From Vespa crabro (lineage: Eukaryota; Arthropoda; Insecta; Hymenoptera; Vespidae): a stretch of 64,000 bases of DNA. A program made the translations under genes and the position numbers. The notes beneath the pieces were generated by a model that searched no databases, had not been told where the DNA came from, and worked only from the letters and a program-made list of their open reading frames with translations. The stretch covers positions 2,422,839-2,486,838 of the forward strand of contig NC_060960.1 in assembly GCF_910589235.1 (NCBI RefSeq). Direction: 5' to 3'. Shown here piece after piece: positions 1 to 14,665 of this stretch. The stretch's first letter is position 1. Each line of letters begins with the position of its first letter.

Positions 1-460
1 ACAAATCGTTTAATTTTTATATATGTGTGTATGTGAGTGTGCATGTATATATATATAATAATCTTTTTATCTATTCTTTTCTAATTATGTACTTATCTAT
101 TACACATTGATAAGATTTAATACAATTACTTTGCAATTTTTGTTGAAGGAGCGAAAGAAGTGATAATAATAAAACGGTGTTGACAACTACTCTTTTTGAA
201 AATAATTATCTTTTTGTTATTTATTTTTCCTTTATCCTAGTAAAAGATAAATTTCGGATGTAAACATTTATCAAATTGATCAACCAATGACATTAAAGGT
301 ATCAACAATTTTGCACAATCAATCTATGTCTAATACTTCTATTTGATTTTGACTGTCTCCTTATAGATCCTTTCTAGAAGATCTTAACACAATGAATTAC
401 ATTAACAATTGCCTAGTCGGGATATCTTCGTCACTTTATCGAGATTATCTTTCAATATTT

Positions 461-519
461 CTTCTTTTATCTCTTTCTCTTTCTCTCTCTCTCTCTTTCT
501 CTTTCTCTTTCTCTCTCTG
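461..519. repeat. CT microsatellite
   Basis: Interrupted CTCT/CTTT tract of about 55 nt. The open frames across it are Ser/Leu/Phe low-complexity products and not genes. Confidence 0.9.
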
Positions 520-1454
520 TTTATCCTATAAAGGAAAATATTATCATATACCCACGATATTTGCATGCATTTCAAGTATTATAAGAAACAAGCAACACTT
601 ACAAACATATACGATAAATATGCTAAATATTCCAAATGTCTTCAAAGATTCATTGTTTTAAATTTAATTTTAATAATATTTTCAATATTAAACGTTTCTT
701 AACATATTTTTCTCTTATAGAGAGAAAATACTCTCACTAGACGTCACTAATGATCCTTATTCTACACTAACTATGCACAATGCACACTAGCAATCTCATT
801 GAATATGTCCTCGCTAATGCACACGAATACTATTCAAAGAGCAATACAATTATACAGCAATACAATAATACAGCTATACAGCAATACAGCTATATATAGC
901 TATATATATATATATACACTGTCAAAACTACAACTAGGATCGTTTATTAAATTAATCGACACATTATAAGAGCGCACGGTGTTTTAAAAGAAAAGAGAAG
1001 GACGAATAAAAAAAGAAAAGAAAGAAAAAAAATTGAAATTATTCTAACGAGAAGACATTGTAACGTCAAAGGAATTTCCTGCGGTTTCTACATGAAGCGA
1101 ACAGTAACGCAATATGTAACGCGTTCCTCGTTCTCGTTGTACTATAATAACATTAAATGCAAGCTTAACTATGAATAACAATATTAGAAACTTTGTAATC
1201 CATGTCGTTGTGCGAAGTATCTGAGATTCCTTTATCGTATCTACGAAAGTGTGTTCTTCCTTGATGAAGTTAATGCCATGGCTTACGATCAGAGTTGATT
1301 CTTGATGTCTGAGCAAGTTTAATTTTCCAGATCACGTTTACTTTCGTATTATCAATTAAATAGACTTTGGGTGCTTGAAACAATTTAGTCGTTTAATCAA
1401 ATGAAATAATATAATAAAATTGAATTATAAACGACACATTAACTTTTCATGTAT

Positions 1455-1455
<1 letters not shown>

Positions 1456-1505
<50 letters not shown>

Positions 1506-1606
1506 TTCTCTCTCACTCGCTTATACTCTTTGCCTGGAAAAGCTAATAATAAAAGGCAAGAAAGAGAGGAAGAGAGAGAGAGAGAGAGAGAGAAAAGGAG
1601 AAAAAG
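1456..1606. repeat. CT tract facing a GA tract (purine/pyrimidine inverted repeat)
   Basis: CT-rich 1456-1514 is followed by a 45-nt unique spacer and GA-rich 1560-1606. TTGCCT and AGGCAA in the spacer extend the inverted symmetry, so the whole can fold into one long hairpin. Confidence 0.85.
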
Positions 1607-1784
1607 AAATAGAGGCCAACCAGAAGGTAGTTGAATTCGTTTGGTATAATAAAAACATTTAGCAACTAGCACCATTTCATGCCGTTAATCATCCTTGCAC
1701 GAATGGAGAGTAAAATTTCTAGCTCGGTTCGGTGAAAAGCATACTGGCCGATAGAAGTTATAGGCACTGTGCAATGAAAGAGGA

Positions 1785-1912
1785 AGAATGAAAGAAAGAG
1801 GGAGAAAGAAAGAGGAAGAGAAAGAGAGAAAGAGAGAGAAAGAGAGAAAGATATATACATATATATATATATAGATAGATAGATAGATAGATAAAGAGAA
1901 AGAGAGAGAAAG
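1785..1912. repeat. Compound GA - TA - GATA microsatellite
   Basis: GA/GAAA tract, a short TATATA run, five to six GATA units, then GA again. Confidence 0.9.
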
Positions 1913-2376
1913 AACATCCACCAGAGTAAAGCCGGAATGAAAGGAAAAAGATGGCGAGGGAACGGGAAAAGCGTAAAGAAAATTTACGATTGGCCAATGC
2001 GCCGGAACGTTCTTACTACGAGTAATCAATAATGTTTTACTGCTTTTCTCTTCAAACTCCACGACGAAGATCGATCGTTCGACATCAATATAGCATCATG
2101 GAATCCGTTTCACCTTCCTTTCAGTATCCACTACTTATTCCTCTTATAATTTCAATATTTGGACGAAAAATAAAGATGAATATAAAAAATGAATAACCAT
2201 ACAGAAAGGATAGAGAGAGAATAAAAATGAAAAGAAGAAAAATTCAGACCATAGAATTAGAAGAACGTTTGAAAAAAAGTTCTCTTTCAAACGAGTTACG
2301 ATTATCGATATTCGAACGTATCATTTCTTCTTTCTTTTTTTCCTTTCTCTCTTTCATTCTTTCTTTTTATCTCTTT

Positions 2377-2420
<44 letters not shown>

Positions 2421-3401
2421 CTTTCTGTCTGTCTATCTTTTGTTACAACGAAACAAATTCTTCTTCGTTTTTTTCGCAACGCTCGACGTGAAAACTTTGC
2501 AAGTTTCACGAAACAACCCGACCGCACAAAGTTTTCTTTCAGGCATATTGCGAAATCGCATTTCAAACTTCGCGGGGTTGCGGCTGTTTCTTCAAATAAA
2601 AACGATTCAGCGCGAAGGCACGAACAGCGACAAGGATATCGTTAACTTTCCCAATGTTTCGTTGAAACTTTATTTAAAAAGCTAACAACGCCTTAAGAAT
2701 AACGCAGATATATACCTATATCTGTTAAATTGTTATTCTATAAAAGTAAGAAATTTTTTAAAAACCTAATACACATACTTACGTTACATCTATTATAATT
2801 ATAATTATAGATAGAAAGATTAAATTAAGAAAGCAATTCGATAGATTCGTGTTAATAGATTTGGGATGAATTCTATATCGAAAAAGAAAGAAAAAAAGGA
2901 AAAAAAAATAAACAAAGAATATAAAAGCACGTATTGTACGTACATTACGTATCGTGATATATTATTTCAACTTTTTGAACATTTTACCTCGTTATAAGAA
3001 GAAAATGTAGGAACATATGTAGATAACATATGAACTACGATGTCCCGAAACTTCAAAGTTGGTAAGTTACTTACTTTATGGACCGTTAATAAATTAAAAC
3101 CGTATAATGGTAGATATATAGCATGTCCTTTGTGATAAAATTAAAAAATACAAATATAAAATTTGTTTATTGAAACTAATCGAATATACAAGGCTCATAT
3201 ACAGTATATCTTACCTAACAAAAATATCGATGAATTTATCGAATTTCGAAAATATAAATCGATTGATAACATTGCTTATTTTATTTATTAACATGGACTG
3301 CAATAGTAATGGATCTCAAAGAGACATAATATCAATGTTGTCAATTATATTATAACATATGTGCAATGTTTGATAAATTTTTAAATTCATCAAACCACGA
3401 A

Positions 3402-3404
<3 letters not shown>

Positions 3405-3466
<62 letters not shown>
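3405..3466. repeat. TA microsatellite
   Basis: About 62 nt of uninterrupted TA. Confidence 0.95.
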
Positions 3467-3467
<1 letters not shown>

Positions 3468-3841
3468 AATCGAGAACATTTGAATATCTCCAACAAATAA
3501 TGCATTAGTTTCTGAATATTCTAAATAATTAATGAGTTTCTAAATATCCCAAATCCTTATCGAATATAATAAACTAAACAATGTTAAATTCAAAATCAGG
3601 ATATAATATCAAATAAATCCAGCATACTTTAACAAAACCAAAAAATAATCACTACTAAATACCCTAAATCCTTATTAATTAGGTATTAGTAATAATGACT
3701 ATTCTGGCTGTACTAAAGTATTGTACTTACGTAAGTAACTCGGCTAAACGGATTTATTAGTTCGATTTTAAATAAAGTTGAGAAAAGTTTTTTTGAATAT
3801 ATGCATTATTCATATATTCATAAAAGTATATTCTTACATAT

Positions 3842-3915
3842 TTTCTCTCTCCCTCTCTCTCTCTCTCTCTCGCTCTCTTATTCTCTCTCTCTCTCTCTCG
3901 CTCTCTTATTCTCTT

Positions 3916-3953
<38 letters not shown>

Positions 3954-3959
3954 ATTTAT
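3842..3959. repeat. CT microsatellite with CG interruptions
   Basis: About 115 nt of CT with single CGCT and TTATT interruptions that repeat once, suggesting internal duplication of a block of about 35 nt. Confidence 0.9.
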
Positions 3960-6613
3960 CTGTCACTAATTCAAATGAAAAAAAGCAACGCGATTCATCG
4001 CTATAAAAATATTTAATAAAAAATAAAATTATATAAATACAATATTAAATAACCATAGAATTCCAAACAAAATTTGTTCCTTCGTTTCTCGTTCTATTAA
4101 TCGTTTTGATTTAATCTTTAACATACAGCAATGAAAGCAAACAAACGAACGAAACTATCTGTTAAGTAAACCAATCTGCTTCGTGAGATGGACGTAGAGC
4201 GAAGTGAAAAGTAGAGAGTAAGTTTAAAGCGGTTCGCGTTAAAAATAGCAAGAAATTTCCTTTTTTTTCTTTTCTATTCCTTTTTTTTCTTTTCTGTTTC
4301 TTTTCTTTTTTCTTTTTCTGTTTTCTTTTTTTCGTTCCTCACGAAATAAAAGACAAAGCCGCAATGCAGGGTCTCTGAGACAAAAGCTTAGTCGTATTTA
4401 CGGTCGAATGAAGTCGACGTTAGATGGTGTAGGTACATTGGCCTCTCAAAGGCCTTCAAGTGCAATTAAAGCTCTTCGAGACTTTCGTGGATCGCTTTAA
4501 CTCGATCGACTGGTTGGATCGTCGACGAACTCAGTCATTGTTCGAGTAACTTTCTTTAATGGCACCTGCAAACGAAAGAAAGTAGATACGGTAGTTTCCA
4601 CGTCCGAGATAACTGACTAACTACTTTCTGAAAAGTTAACACACCTAAAATATAGATGGTTGACAAAAGCGAACATTTTTTTCACGCCACAAAACCAAAC
4701 ATTTGAGCTTTCAATTGGAAAATTTATCCAGTGATTTACTTTCATATTTAAATGAATCGATCAATATAAATAATTTTTTCTTAATTAGAGATACGTTTAA
4801 CCATGGCTAGAACTTCATTCGATAGTAATGTAAAAAAAAATCGAATTGTTTTTAACAATTGGAAAATATTATTATAAAATTGTAAGTCATATATCTTTTT
4901 TATTGAGATATTTTATACTTTTTTTAATAACTAAGTAAAATATTATTGTTACATGATGACACAGAACGAGATAAATTAATTTTTTCCAGATAAATAATCA
5001 CCGATGCTAGATCATCGGAAAATATAAAATTAAGTAAAATAGTATCTATATCAGTAGGCTATATCACTATAAAATCTATTAAAAATTTTATTAAATTTAC
5101 TGAATCATTTAACACTTGTTCTTAATCATTGAAACTACTTTACATTAACGAACCATTGAAACTCGTGGGATCTGTTCTAAATCATGGGATCAGTTCGGAT
5201 CGTGATAGAGATTTGTTGCGACATAAAGTGGTACGAAAAGAAAAGAAGAAAAAAAAGAGAGAAGATTTTAAACTCCTTGAAAAAGATCCTCCTCGCACAT
5301 GTGAAAGGTATCAGGGTGAAACCTTTTATAAGACTCCTAACCAGTACGTTCCTAATCTCGAAATGTAACCGACTTTACTATGCTACTACTACGCATACGT
5401 GTCGGAGTGCACTTCGCATTGAACCGCATGGAATTTCGTTCGAGAGTACAATTGAGACGGGCGGCATGCCCGTTCGGCACCCGATCAACACCATCTTCAT
5501 CGAGAAACATCGTCTTATTGGATGCTTCGAAATCGATCGTTCGTTCCTATTCTCTTTTTACGACTTAATGCCTCACGTACGAATTTAAGTTCTCATTATC
5601 GAATAAGTGATTCAGAAAAAGAAAAAAAGAAATAAAAAAGAAAAAGAAAAAATAAAAACGATACGAAAATCATTGAAAGTATTGAAATTAATTTACGATT
5701 GTAAGACAACCAAGAAAAAGATCGGACAATGGGAGGAAAAAAAAACAAAAGTGAACCATAAACCAATAATAAAGTTCTTCAGGGACACTGATACGTATTT
5801 GCACTTTTGAAAATTCTAATATTTATAATGCTCTCTACTATTGGAAATTACATTTCTAACGTTTTATTATTTTTTTCTTTGTATTTGTTTAACGTTAGAT
5901 TTACAGATAGATTTAAAGGTTTTGATTATATATTTATTTTTACTAAAATCCATCAAACTGATTGAGAGTTTCGTAAATATAGTGTAGATTGCAATCGATT
6001 TAAAATGAATAAAATATAACAACATCAAAATAAACGTTTTTTAACTTTTACAAAAAATCGTCACCAAAAAAGGTTAAAAGAGTGCTTTAGCTATTAAAAA
6101 TTTTTATCAATTTTAACGTTTCAATATGAATGGTAGGCTATGAGAGAAAGAATAAATGAATGATTACGGGAACGGACTTTATACGAAAAGCACTTCTGTT
6201 CTCAATGGTTTGAATGAAAGTTTCAGCGTTTAGCCGTTAGCTGATTGAAAAGGAAAAGAGAAAAGAGCGTTGAACTCTCACGAAAATGTGAGAGGGAGGA
6301 ATAGTGGGAGGGAGAGAAAAGGTAACAGAATGAATAACCTTTACAAAGGTTCAACGATGATTAATAAGCGAGCTTTATCAGTCGACAACTTGTGCTAACT
6401 CGTTATAAATTAATTAAGCGATTCGTAGCTCGCGAAAAGAATATGATTTATTACTTTACATTATTATGGTTATTCTTGTGTGAACATTAAGCAGAAGATT
6501 GGCAAGTAGAAACATTTTTTTAACCATCGTGTGCATACGTATGTATTCAAGTTAATTAAATTTTACTTGTCTGAAAGAATTCACCGATCTTGAAGAATTA
6601 TTATTCATATTTA

Positions 6614-6618
<5 letters not shown>

Positions 6619-6666
<48 letters not shown>

Positions 6667-6714
6667 GTGTGTGTGTGTATGTGTATATATATATATATGT
6701 ACATATACATATAT
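6619..6714. repeat. TA / TG / TACA compound microsatellite
   Basis: Long TA run, then TGTGTG, then TATATATGTACATA. Confidence 0.9.
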
Positions 6715-7636
6715 ACTTTAAATTAATATATTTATTATTAATATTATGTTTATCCGTATAAAAAGTATGTGTTCAATAATTATGAAATATGTATACATTT
6801 TTATATTAACTCGCGTTATTATTATTCCGTTATCTTAAATATAAAATTAAAGTTTCAGTAAAGAATGATAATTGAAAATTTCCAATAACCTTCACATCCG
6901 CTGGAATATGATGAATTTTGCTATGACGACAAGTGCGATGTAAGATTTATATTTCGATTTTGTACGAGCTGAACGTGCCTAGCCATACGAGATGATATTT
7001 TTCTCCACATTTTCTATACGTTAGAAAAGACATCCTGATGACTATATTGGATTAAAAAAGTTTATAATAAAGAAATAAAAATAAATAAATAAAAAAAAAA
7101 AGAGAGAAAAATAAGAAATAAATAAAACGAAAGTATACTCTTTCTCGATCACTTCCGTGATCGATACGCTCTGAAACGTGTAAAATATTAAAAAAGTTTT
7201 TTAGGAAGAAAACAACGTTACATCCGTCTATCGAATATCACAAATCAATCTTTACATTTAGTCAACAATCACTCTCCAAGCGATAGCAAAGTTCATAATT
7301 CTGGTACATTAAAACTTTATCGATTTATCGCGAATAACGAAGTAATACAGTAGTACGTGTTTTATAAAATACATCATGTAAAGTATATTATTCAACGAAT
7401 GGATTCTGTATATCCCTATGTGTTTCTTCCGAACAAAAAAGCACTTAAAATAAATGAGAGTTCACATTAACAATATCATTGATGAATAACCTATTCACGA
7501 AAATGTTTAACAATATATTCAACTCCCGTTGAATTTTGACTATCAAACTAAAGATAACGTGATCGGAAAGGCGATATACTGTGATTAACGATCATCAGAA
7601 ATGCAGACAATGATGTGTCCCCGTTTACATTCTTCA

Positions 7637-7701
7637 GTTCGTTCGTTCGTTCGTTCGTTCGTTCATTCGTTTGTTTGTTCGTTCGTTCGTCCGTTCGTTC
7701 G
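7637..7701. repeat. GTTC tetranucleotide repeat
   Basis: About 15 GTTC units with a few variants (ATTC, TTTG, GTCC). It is CpG-containing, unlike the neighbouring TA and CT tracts. Confidence 0.9.
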
Positions 7702-9445
7702 TTGAGTCTTGATAAATATAGTCGGCGTGAAATTGCATTTAAATTACAAATGATATATCTATCTTCTCATTTCTTGCAAAGTTATTTACTGAAAACTTTT
7801 CTCCGCGATAATGAACCGCGAGTTAAAGTTCCCATAAGTCGAGAAAAATTTAACAATACGAGCATTGGATAAAATGAAAATATTACTGACCTAAGTAATT
7901 CGTCGATAAGAATCAGAACGTCCTTACTCTGTTGTATGTAGGTATATAATTTGAAAAAAAGAAGCAGTAGATGATTAAAAAGATTCATTCGTTGCTAAAA
8001 AAAAAAAAGAGAGTATTTCGAGAAATATGAACGAGAAAAATGTTTAAAAACTGATAAAACTTCTATATCTACAACTTTTCTAGTTCTAGTTCCCGTAGAA
8101 AATAGGATTGAAAATAGATCCTATATAGAGACAGATGCAATAAGAGAACCGACTATTCGTATGTCGAACGATTTATCGAGATATCGATCCAATGAGATTT
8201 ACCTACGTTGATATATATATATATAAGATAGATTCGAGATAGAAAGATAGAGGACACTGCTGTATCTATCTATATCTATAGATATAAAAAGAAACACATA
8301 GAGAAAAATTCCATGAATACATCTACGCTTGGAAACCACTACACATAGAAATCTTGTTTTATGGGAAGCTTTCGTCAGTTGCAAAATTCGAAGGTGTAGC
8401 AGCGTGACTATAACATATAAGTTATATCTTCTATCTTTTATTTTCAGACACGTCAGGGATCTTGGCACTCAAGTAATCTCTTCTCAAGTTAAATAATATT
8501 ATAGTTCTAAGAAAATGAGCGAATTCGTGTGAACGTAAAGATGGAACTTGAAATTTTTTGGATAAATGATGAAGCAGAGAGAGAGAAAAAGAGAGAGAGA
8601 GAGAGAGAAACTTTAAATAATTTTTATTTTATTTCCTTAAGGAAACCATTGGTGTTTCAAATATCGATCCTCGAAGTTTTATCGTTTTATTACGCGACGT
8701 ACAAATTCAATTTGAAGATAGAGATAAAAATTATAATTTCAAATAAAGTTACATGGATAATCTACTAACATTCGCAAATAGATTATTTTCTTATTACTTT
8801 CGTTCATTAGTAAAAAATATTGGTCGAAAGAATCAATGATTATCAATATTATTTCTTACTTTTTTCGAGAACGAATTATTTTCCATTTTATATTATATTT
8901 TCACATTCATATCTTTCTAAAATTGGTTAAATTATGAGAAATCTATGAAACGCGGGAAAATTTCTGAATATAATTCTATGAATGTTGTTTTTCGTAAATG
9001 AGGAAAACCGAGTTTAACATCTCCCGATAGATGAAAGCTGTTCCCCGGACAAGTATAAATTGTAAGTACACGAGATACCGTATCGACAGTGAACAGATTA
9101 CATTGTATTTCACGTGTTGGCCCGGTCATTCGATTTCCCGATTGAAGAGGGCAAGGGCCGAACAGTAATAGAAAAGTTCGTTTTCACCGAGAATAGATAG
9201 AAGGGGAATAAAAAGGATAGATTCGGCTAGTCGGTTGGGTTACGATGTAGCGATCCTTTGAGATTACCTATAAATATTCGGAAATTGTGAAAATGATGAT
9301 AAAACGATAAAATATGAGGATTATCTGGAGTCGCGTTTACAAATATCAAACGTATATCCGGTGTCGATAAATTTTCATGGAAATATGGCTGAACAAATAC
9401 GAAAAAGCTTTTGCTCTACCAACGACTAATTGAATTTTCCCATTA

Positions 9446-9449
<4 letters not shown>

Positions 9450-9503
<54 letters not shown>

Positions 9504-9510
9504 TTCTCAC
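9450..9510. repeat. CT microsatellite
   Basis: About 44 nt of pure CT followed by variant CT units. Confidence 0.9.
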
Positions 9511-10353
9511 TTTATCCTTCTGTCTCTGTCTATCGCACAAGGCTTACATATGTAGTTTCGAATACATCCTCGCGATCACATCAACATTCGCTTTACGAAC
9601 CGAATCCCGATGGGATATCTATCACGAAAGGGTTTCTGAGTCCCTTTTGTTGATGCTATACAGACACATATACATATATATATATATACCACACACGCAA
9701 CATAGAGAATTCACAATATAGAAGCCTTTATAGATAAGTGATCACCCCGATCGAAGTGCATCGAAACCTTAATAGATTTAATGCACATGCTGACTAGATA
9801 TCAACGCTACTACTAACGTAAATGTACTAACGTGGGCACGTGTTTGTACTTCGCTAACACTCACCTATATCGATATCTACTTACAAACCTGTTGCGAATC
9901 TGCCTATCTATATACCTAAAATCGTCAGTGTTGTTTAATACCTTACACTACAGAGATCTCTTTGCGAACAAGTAGATTTTAAATGTTTCATGCGACTTTT
10001 ATGACATATATTTGAATATATTTCTTTCTAATGATGACGAAGGCCCATATATTTATGAAATAATATTCTTAAAATCATTTGATGGATCAATTGGTTGACT
10101 AAAATCACTGTATATTATTTAAATTAGTCCATGATCAAAAGTTGAGAAACGTTGGTCCATAATATATAAAAATAAATAAATGAGAAAGTATAAAAGTAAA
10201 CATCGCATACGTAATATTTGTATGGATGAAAATATTAATATCTTCAGAAAACATTCAAACGTTAACTGTCTTCATAAAATTTTAATTATATTTAATGTAA
10301 TTTCACACTTGAAAATTTGTATGTACATATTTGTATCGCATTTGTCTGCACGC

Positions 10354-10354
<1 letters not shown>

Positions 10355-10426
<72 letters not shown>
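10355..10426. repeat. TA microsatellite
   Basis: About 70 nt of TA with one CA interruption, ending in TATGTATG. Confidence 0.9.
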
Positions 10427-10428
<2 letters not shown>

Positions 10429-12061
10429 ATCGGATATCAGTTCAATTCGAACAATTTGAAATGGGTGAATAACCAAACAAGGTTCACTTAATTTCATGGT
10501 ATAATACAGAGTGCAAATTGGAATATTTGTTAGCGAAAGGAAATTCCCTAAGCACTGTGCGAAAATTATAAAAGCTGTGTACGCGTGTACTTCATAAAAT
10601 GTTAGAAAATGCAAATAAATTAACGAATCGTAAAAAAAGCTGTGGAATAATAATATTTATACATAATTATATCAATATATTTATTAAATTATTATATATT
10701 TTCTTTTTGCATTGAATTATTCTTTCTTATAAAAATCAACGTACAATAATAAAATCTTCTGTATTTTCGTTCTCAATGTAATTACTAAAGACATCGTGAA
10801 TATACAGAAAAATATTAATTCATTCATTTTAAAACAAGGTATTGAAAATGTCGATAACGATAGAATATAGAGAATATTTAATAGTTCTTTGTAGGATGTA
10901 TATAAAAAATCATTCGAAAAATTTTCATTCGACGAGTATGATCGATCGTTTACACGTTTTCTGGTCGCAGTTTTGACCGATCGATCGTAGAAGGTTTTCC
11001 GTTCTTATCAAAAGTTTTCCTATAGAAATCGCGAGAAACGCGTGACTGGGATTGACAGAAATTTGATGTATCGCATACGTTGATCAATATACGATCGCAA
11101 AATTTGCTATGAAGAATGCACGAAAGTTAAACGATCGATGACCTATCACACTCGTTGATACTATAACTATTCGATGCTCGAGCGAGTGGAAGAGAACGAT
11201 TCGTCAGAGAAATCCGAATGTTTTTAATGAATTTTATCGCGCTTTTAAAATCTCGTTTACTAACTAGAAATAAGTAATAATGAACAATCGTGTCGAGAAT
11301 TTTAGTACCAATGTTATAAATCATTCTTCATTTTTGTTACTCCATACGTACCTGCACCATTATTTTTGCTTTTCTCGTTCTATTTAAGGGAAAAAATATA
11401 CAAGATTCTTACACATCATCCTTTCTTATATCATCTCTCAAATATTATGACATATACTATTATATAATAAAAGAATAAAAATATACATAATAATAATATT
11501 ATTAATATTTAGTCATAAATATATATAATATATACAATACATATATAATGTAATCTTGTTAATTTTTTTAGTAATTCTATTAATTTTATTCAGATAATAT
11601 TATAAATTTTAAATTAAACTATATATATATTATATATACACACACATATATATATATATGTGTGTGTGTCTATAATTAATCTAATTATTATTAATATCGA
11701 ATATAGACAGGTTTAAATTTGTGAAGAAAAAAGCAAACACGCGACACTTCATTTTTTATTAAAATTCGAAATCTTTAGAATATCGTTATTTTCATTTTTA
11801 AACATCTGCCAACTTTAGCCAGTGTACCGTCGAACTTTCAAATTCCAAAATGTGTAACTTCAAAATCAAAATAGAGATCCTACTAACTTTCTTCAGAAAT
11901 GTATAATTCCATTGGCGCACTAAGATCAAAGGAGAGCAATGAAAACCACGGTCCAACCATAAACCGAAAGAGTAAAGTTCTCAAGAGTTCCAGTTCGTCG
12001 GAGCAATTTACCGGCGATCGAAGGAAGTTATTTTATCTCTGGATTACTAAACTGTTTATGG

Positions 12062-12103
<42 letters not shown>

Positions 12104-12658
12104 TGAGAAAGAGAAACAGCAAAACTTTGTCTCTCAGTTTTCGACCAACCATATAAAAGCTAACTATCCGTAAAGTCATCGGATACCTGTCATACTGACA
12201 TCTTTTATTTTTTCAACAATCTCTGAAATAACGTCTAATATCCAATGAAAAAAATGTTTCTTAGAGTTATAAGTACTTGTTACGTAAACATTAATGATTA
12301 CCGATCAATATCTGATTTCCATTACTGAAATAAACAAGATAATCGAATAAAAAACCATAACAATCTATTACATCCCAATCAATAATCCAATCACACTTGA
12401 TCGACCTCTAAAGAAAATCGATTATCGATTAAAAATCAACTGTAAATAAAAATATAACGATATACGTATATAATAACCCTAATTAATTTGTTTAAGCGAT
12501 AATAACGCCGAATGAATTTTTTCAATCATCAAGTATTCGTATTCAACTTAATCTTCTATAAGCTCCAAATTTTTGACACTTCACGAAGATTATGCTTGCG
12601 AGTTCGTGGAGCTTAACGAGACTAAAGGAGGATAAAGCGTGATAAGGTACATGTAAGG

Positions 12659-12719
12659 ATAGAAAGAGAGAGAGAGAAAGAGAGAGAAAGAGAGAAAGAG
12701 GAAGAGAGAGAGAAAGAGA

Positions 12720-12752
<33 letters not shown>

Positions 12753-12759
12753 AAAGAGA

Positions 12760-12807
<48 letters not shown>
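12659..12807. repeat. GA/GAAA microsatellite
   Basis: About 150 nt of purine repeat, one of the longest in the window. A shorter GA tract lies at 12063-12101. Confidence 0.9.
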
Positions 12808-13408
12808 TGGAATGTACATACAGCTACAGTTACTGCGATACAGTTACATACGCTTACGCGTACTAGCTCTTATGCATTATGCACGTTCTTACGCTCGGTT
12901 AAGTCGGTATGGCAGGTGCAGCACCAAGAGAAATGCATTAGTTGCTAGGATGAAGGGTCTTGCGCTAGCAAGGACACCTAACAACGAATTTCTCTTCCTT
13001 TCACGCATATGTATATTTTCTCTCCTTCTCTCACACACACACTCTTTGTCTAACGTACATATTCTCTATATCTTTCTCTCTCATACATTCTTCTTTCTTT
13101 CTTTCTCTTTCTCTCTCTCTATCGTTCTGGTTCGACCGGTTGATGAATACTAGGTGCCATCTAGAGAACCGAGTCCCGTTTTGCTTTCCCATGCTTTGCG
13201 GATTTCCCAACTTGCTTTCCCGCAGAAAAGAGCGTGACTTCAGGTTCCGAGACACGGCTAATACCTTGCCTCACTAACTTACCGAACATTTCGCATTATG
13301 GAATTGCAAGTAGAACCACCGAGTGCTATTACGGAGTAAAGCACATTACGCGAAAATGATGCACCATCGTTGGGACGAGTGCGATATTCATCAGAAATTC
13401 TCGACTAC

Positions 13409-13409
<1 letters not shown>

Positions 13410-13459
<50 letters not shown>

Positions 13460-13465
13460 TTCTTG
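13410..13465. repeat. CT microsatellite
   Basis: About 50 nt of CT followed by TTTCT variants. Confidence 0.9.
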
Positions 13466-14602
13466 TATACATATATAGATATACATATATATAAATGGAT
13501 ATTTTGGAATGTTCTACGGTATCATACGATGTCAAGCTCGAACCTTCATCTCCCACGAGATAGATCGCGAATGTCCGGCTTTTAACGCTTTCTACTGTAC
13601 CATTTTACACAAGAAGTTCCCTTGACACGATAATCATAACAAGAATTTACGTTTCGTGAAAGTATTAGCAAGAATTGAGGATTACTTATATGGATGATGG
13701 AAGAAGATATGATTCGAAAGCATCTATTTGAAAATATTGGATTTCTATTTTATATTCCTTATCGTAAAAAAACTATCGCGAAACGTGTTATGAATGTTAA
13801 TTAAAAATAATTAATATTCATTGATTAATTTTAATAATACTTTTTCTGTTTTATTACTTTACGACTAACAACAAAAGCAAAATATACCATTCTATGTATA
13901 GAAAAGCAAAACAATGTTAGTACGTTTACATCACGTTGACCATGATCACAATGTGATAAGTAGAAGATACACCGAGGTATACATTGTATCCTGTCCAAGA
14001 TCGAACACGAGACTCGATGGCGTCGTGCATGCAAATCAAGCGCAGGAAGCTCTTTGATTTGGTATCGTGCTTCGCATCGATCGTTAGGTGTCTAAGGCGT
14101 TGCTACGTAGGATACTGGGAAATCCATTTTCGTGTCCATTGACACGTTCGAACTAACATCGAACCAAGCAACATCTTCTTCTACACCCTCCAATCCTCAT
14201 TTATGAAATACACTTTGACTTTGTTAATGTTATTTCATATGATCGAAATATCCTCGAATATCTCTGCTGTAATTACTTCATTCCAGCTGTTCAATCATCC
14301 ATCAAAATCTATCCATTAATTAGGAAATAAACTTCCATCCTATTTCGTTCGTTTACCGAGGATCGGAATCGATTCACTTGACTCTTTCCCTTCCTAAAAA
14401 TATTTCATAATTTTATGAACAAAAAATTCCCATATTAAAATTCGTATTATCTGAAAATAAATAGAATCAGATATGCTTTAATTAAATTTCATCGCTTTAT
14501 TAATGTGGAATTAAAAATAATTCTTGTCGAAATTTAATTAATGGAGTAGATACTACATATGAACGAAGTCGAATCTAACACTTAATGAATTTATTTGTTA
14601 AG

Positions 14603-14607
<5 letters not shown>

Positions 14608-14662
<55 letters not shown>
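14608..14662. repeat. ATA trinucleotide repeat
   Basis: About 18 AAT units without visible interruption. Confidence 0.95.

Positions 14663-14665
<3 letters not shown>

Larger units (their letters stand above)
1..9540. other. No gene recognised: microsatellites and CpG-bearing pockets
   Basis: I see no exon with homology here. Apart from the repeats listed, unique and less AT-rich pockets stand out at about 1040-1320, 2460-2690, 4375-4620, 5150-5580, 6120-6440 and 8930-9250. They contain many TCGA/ACGA words, could be regulatory, and are the best places to look for conservation. Confidence 0.6.

Noticed and set aside
2227..2685. Plus-strand ORF of 152 codons
   Set aside because: Its middle third is a translated CT repeat (Leu/Ser/Phe), no splice or family signal is visible, and the flanks resemble no protein I know.
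5129..5588. Overlapping plus-strand ORFs of 62-134 codons
   Set aside because: Three frames are open at once in a less AT-rich pocket, as expected when stop codons are rarer; none resembles a family.
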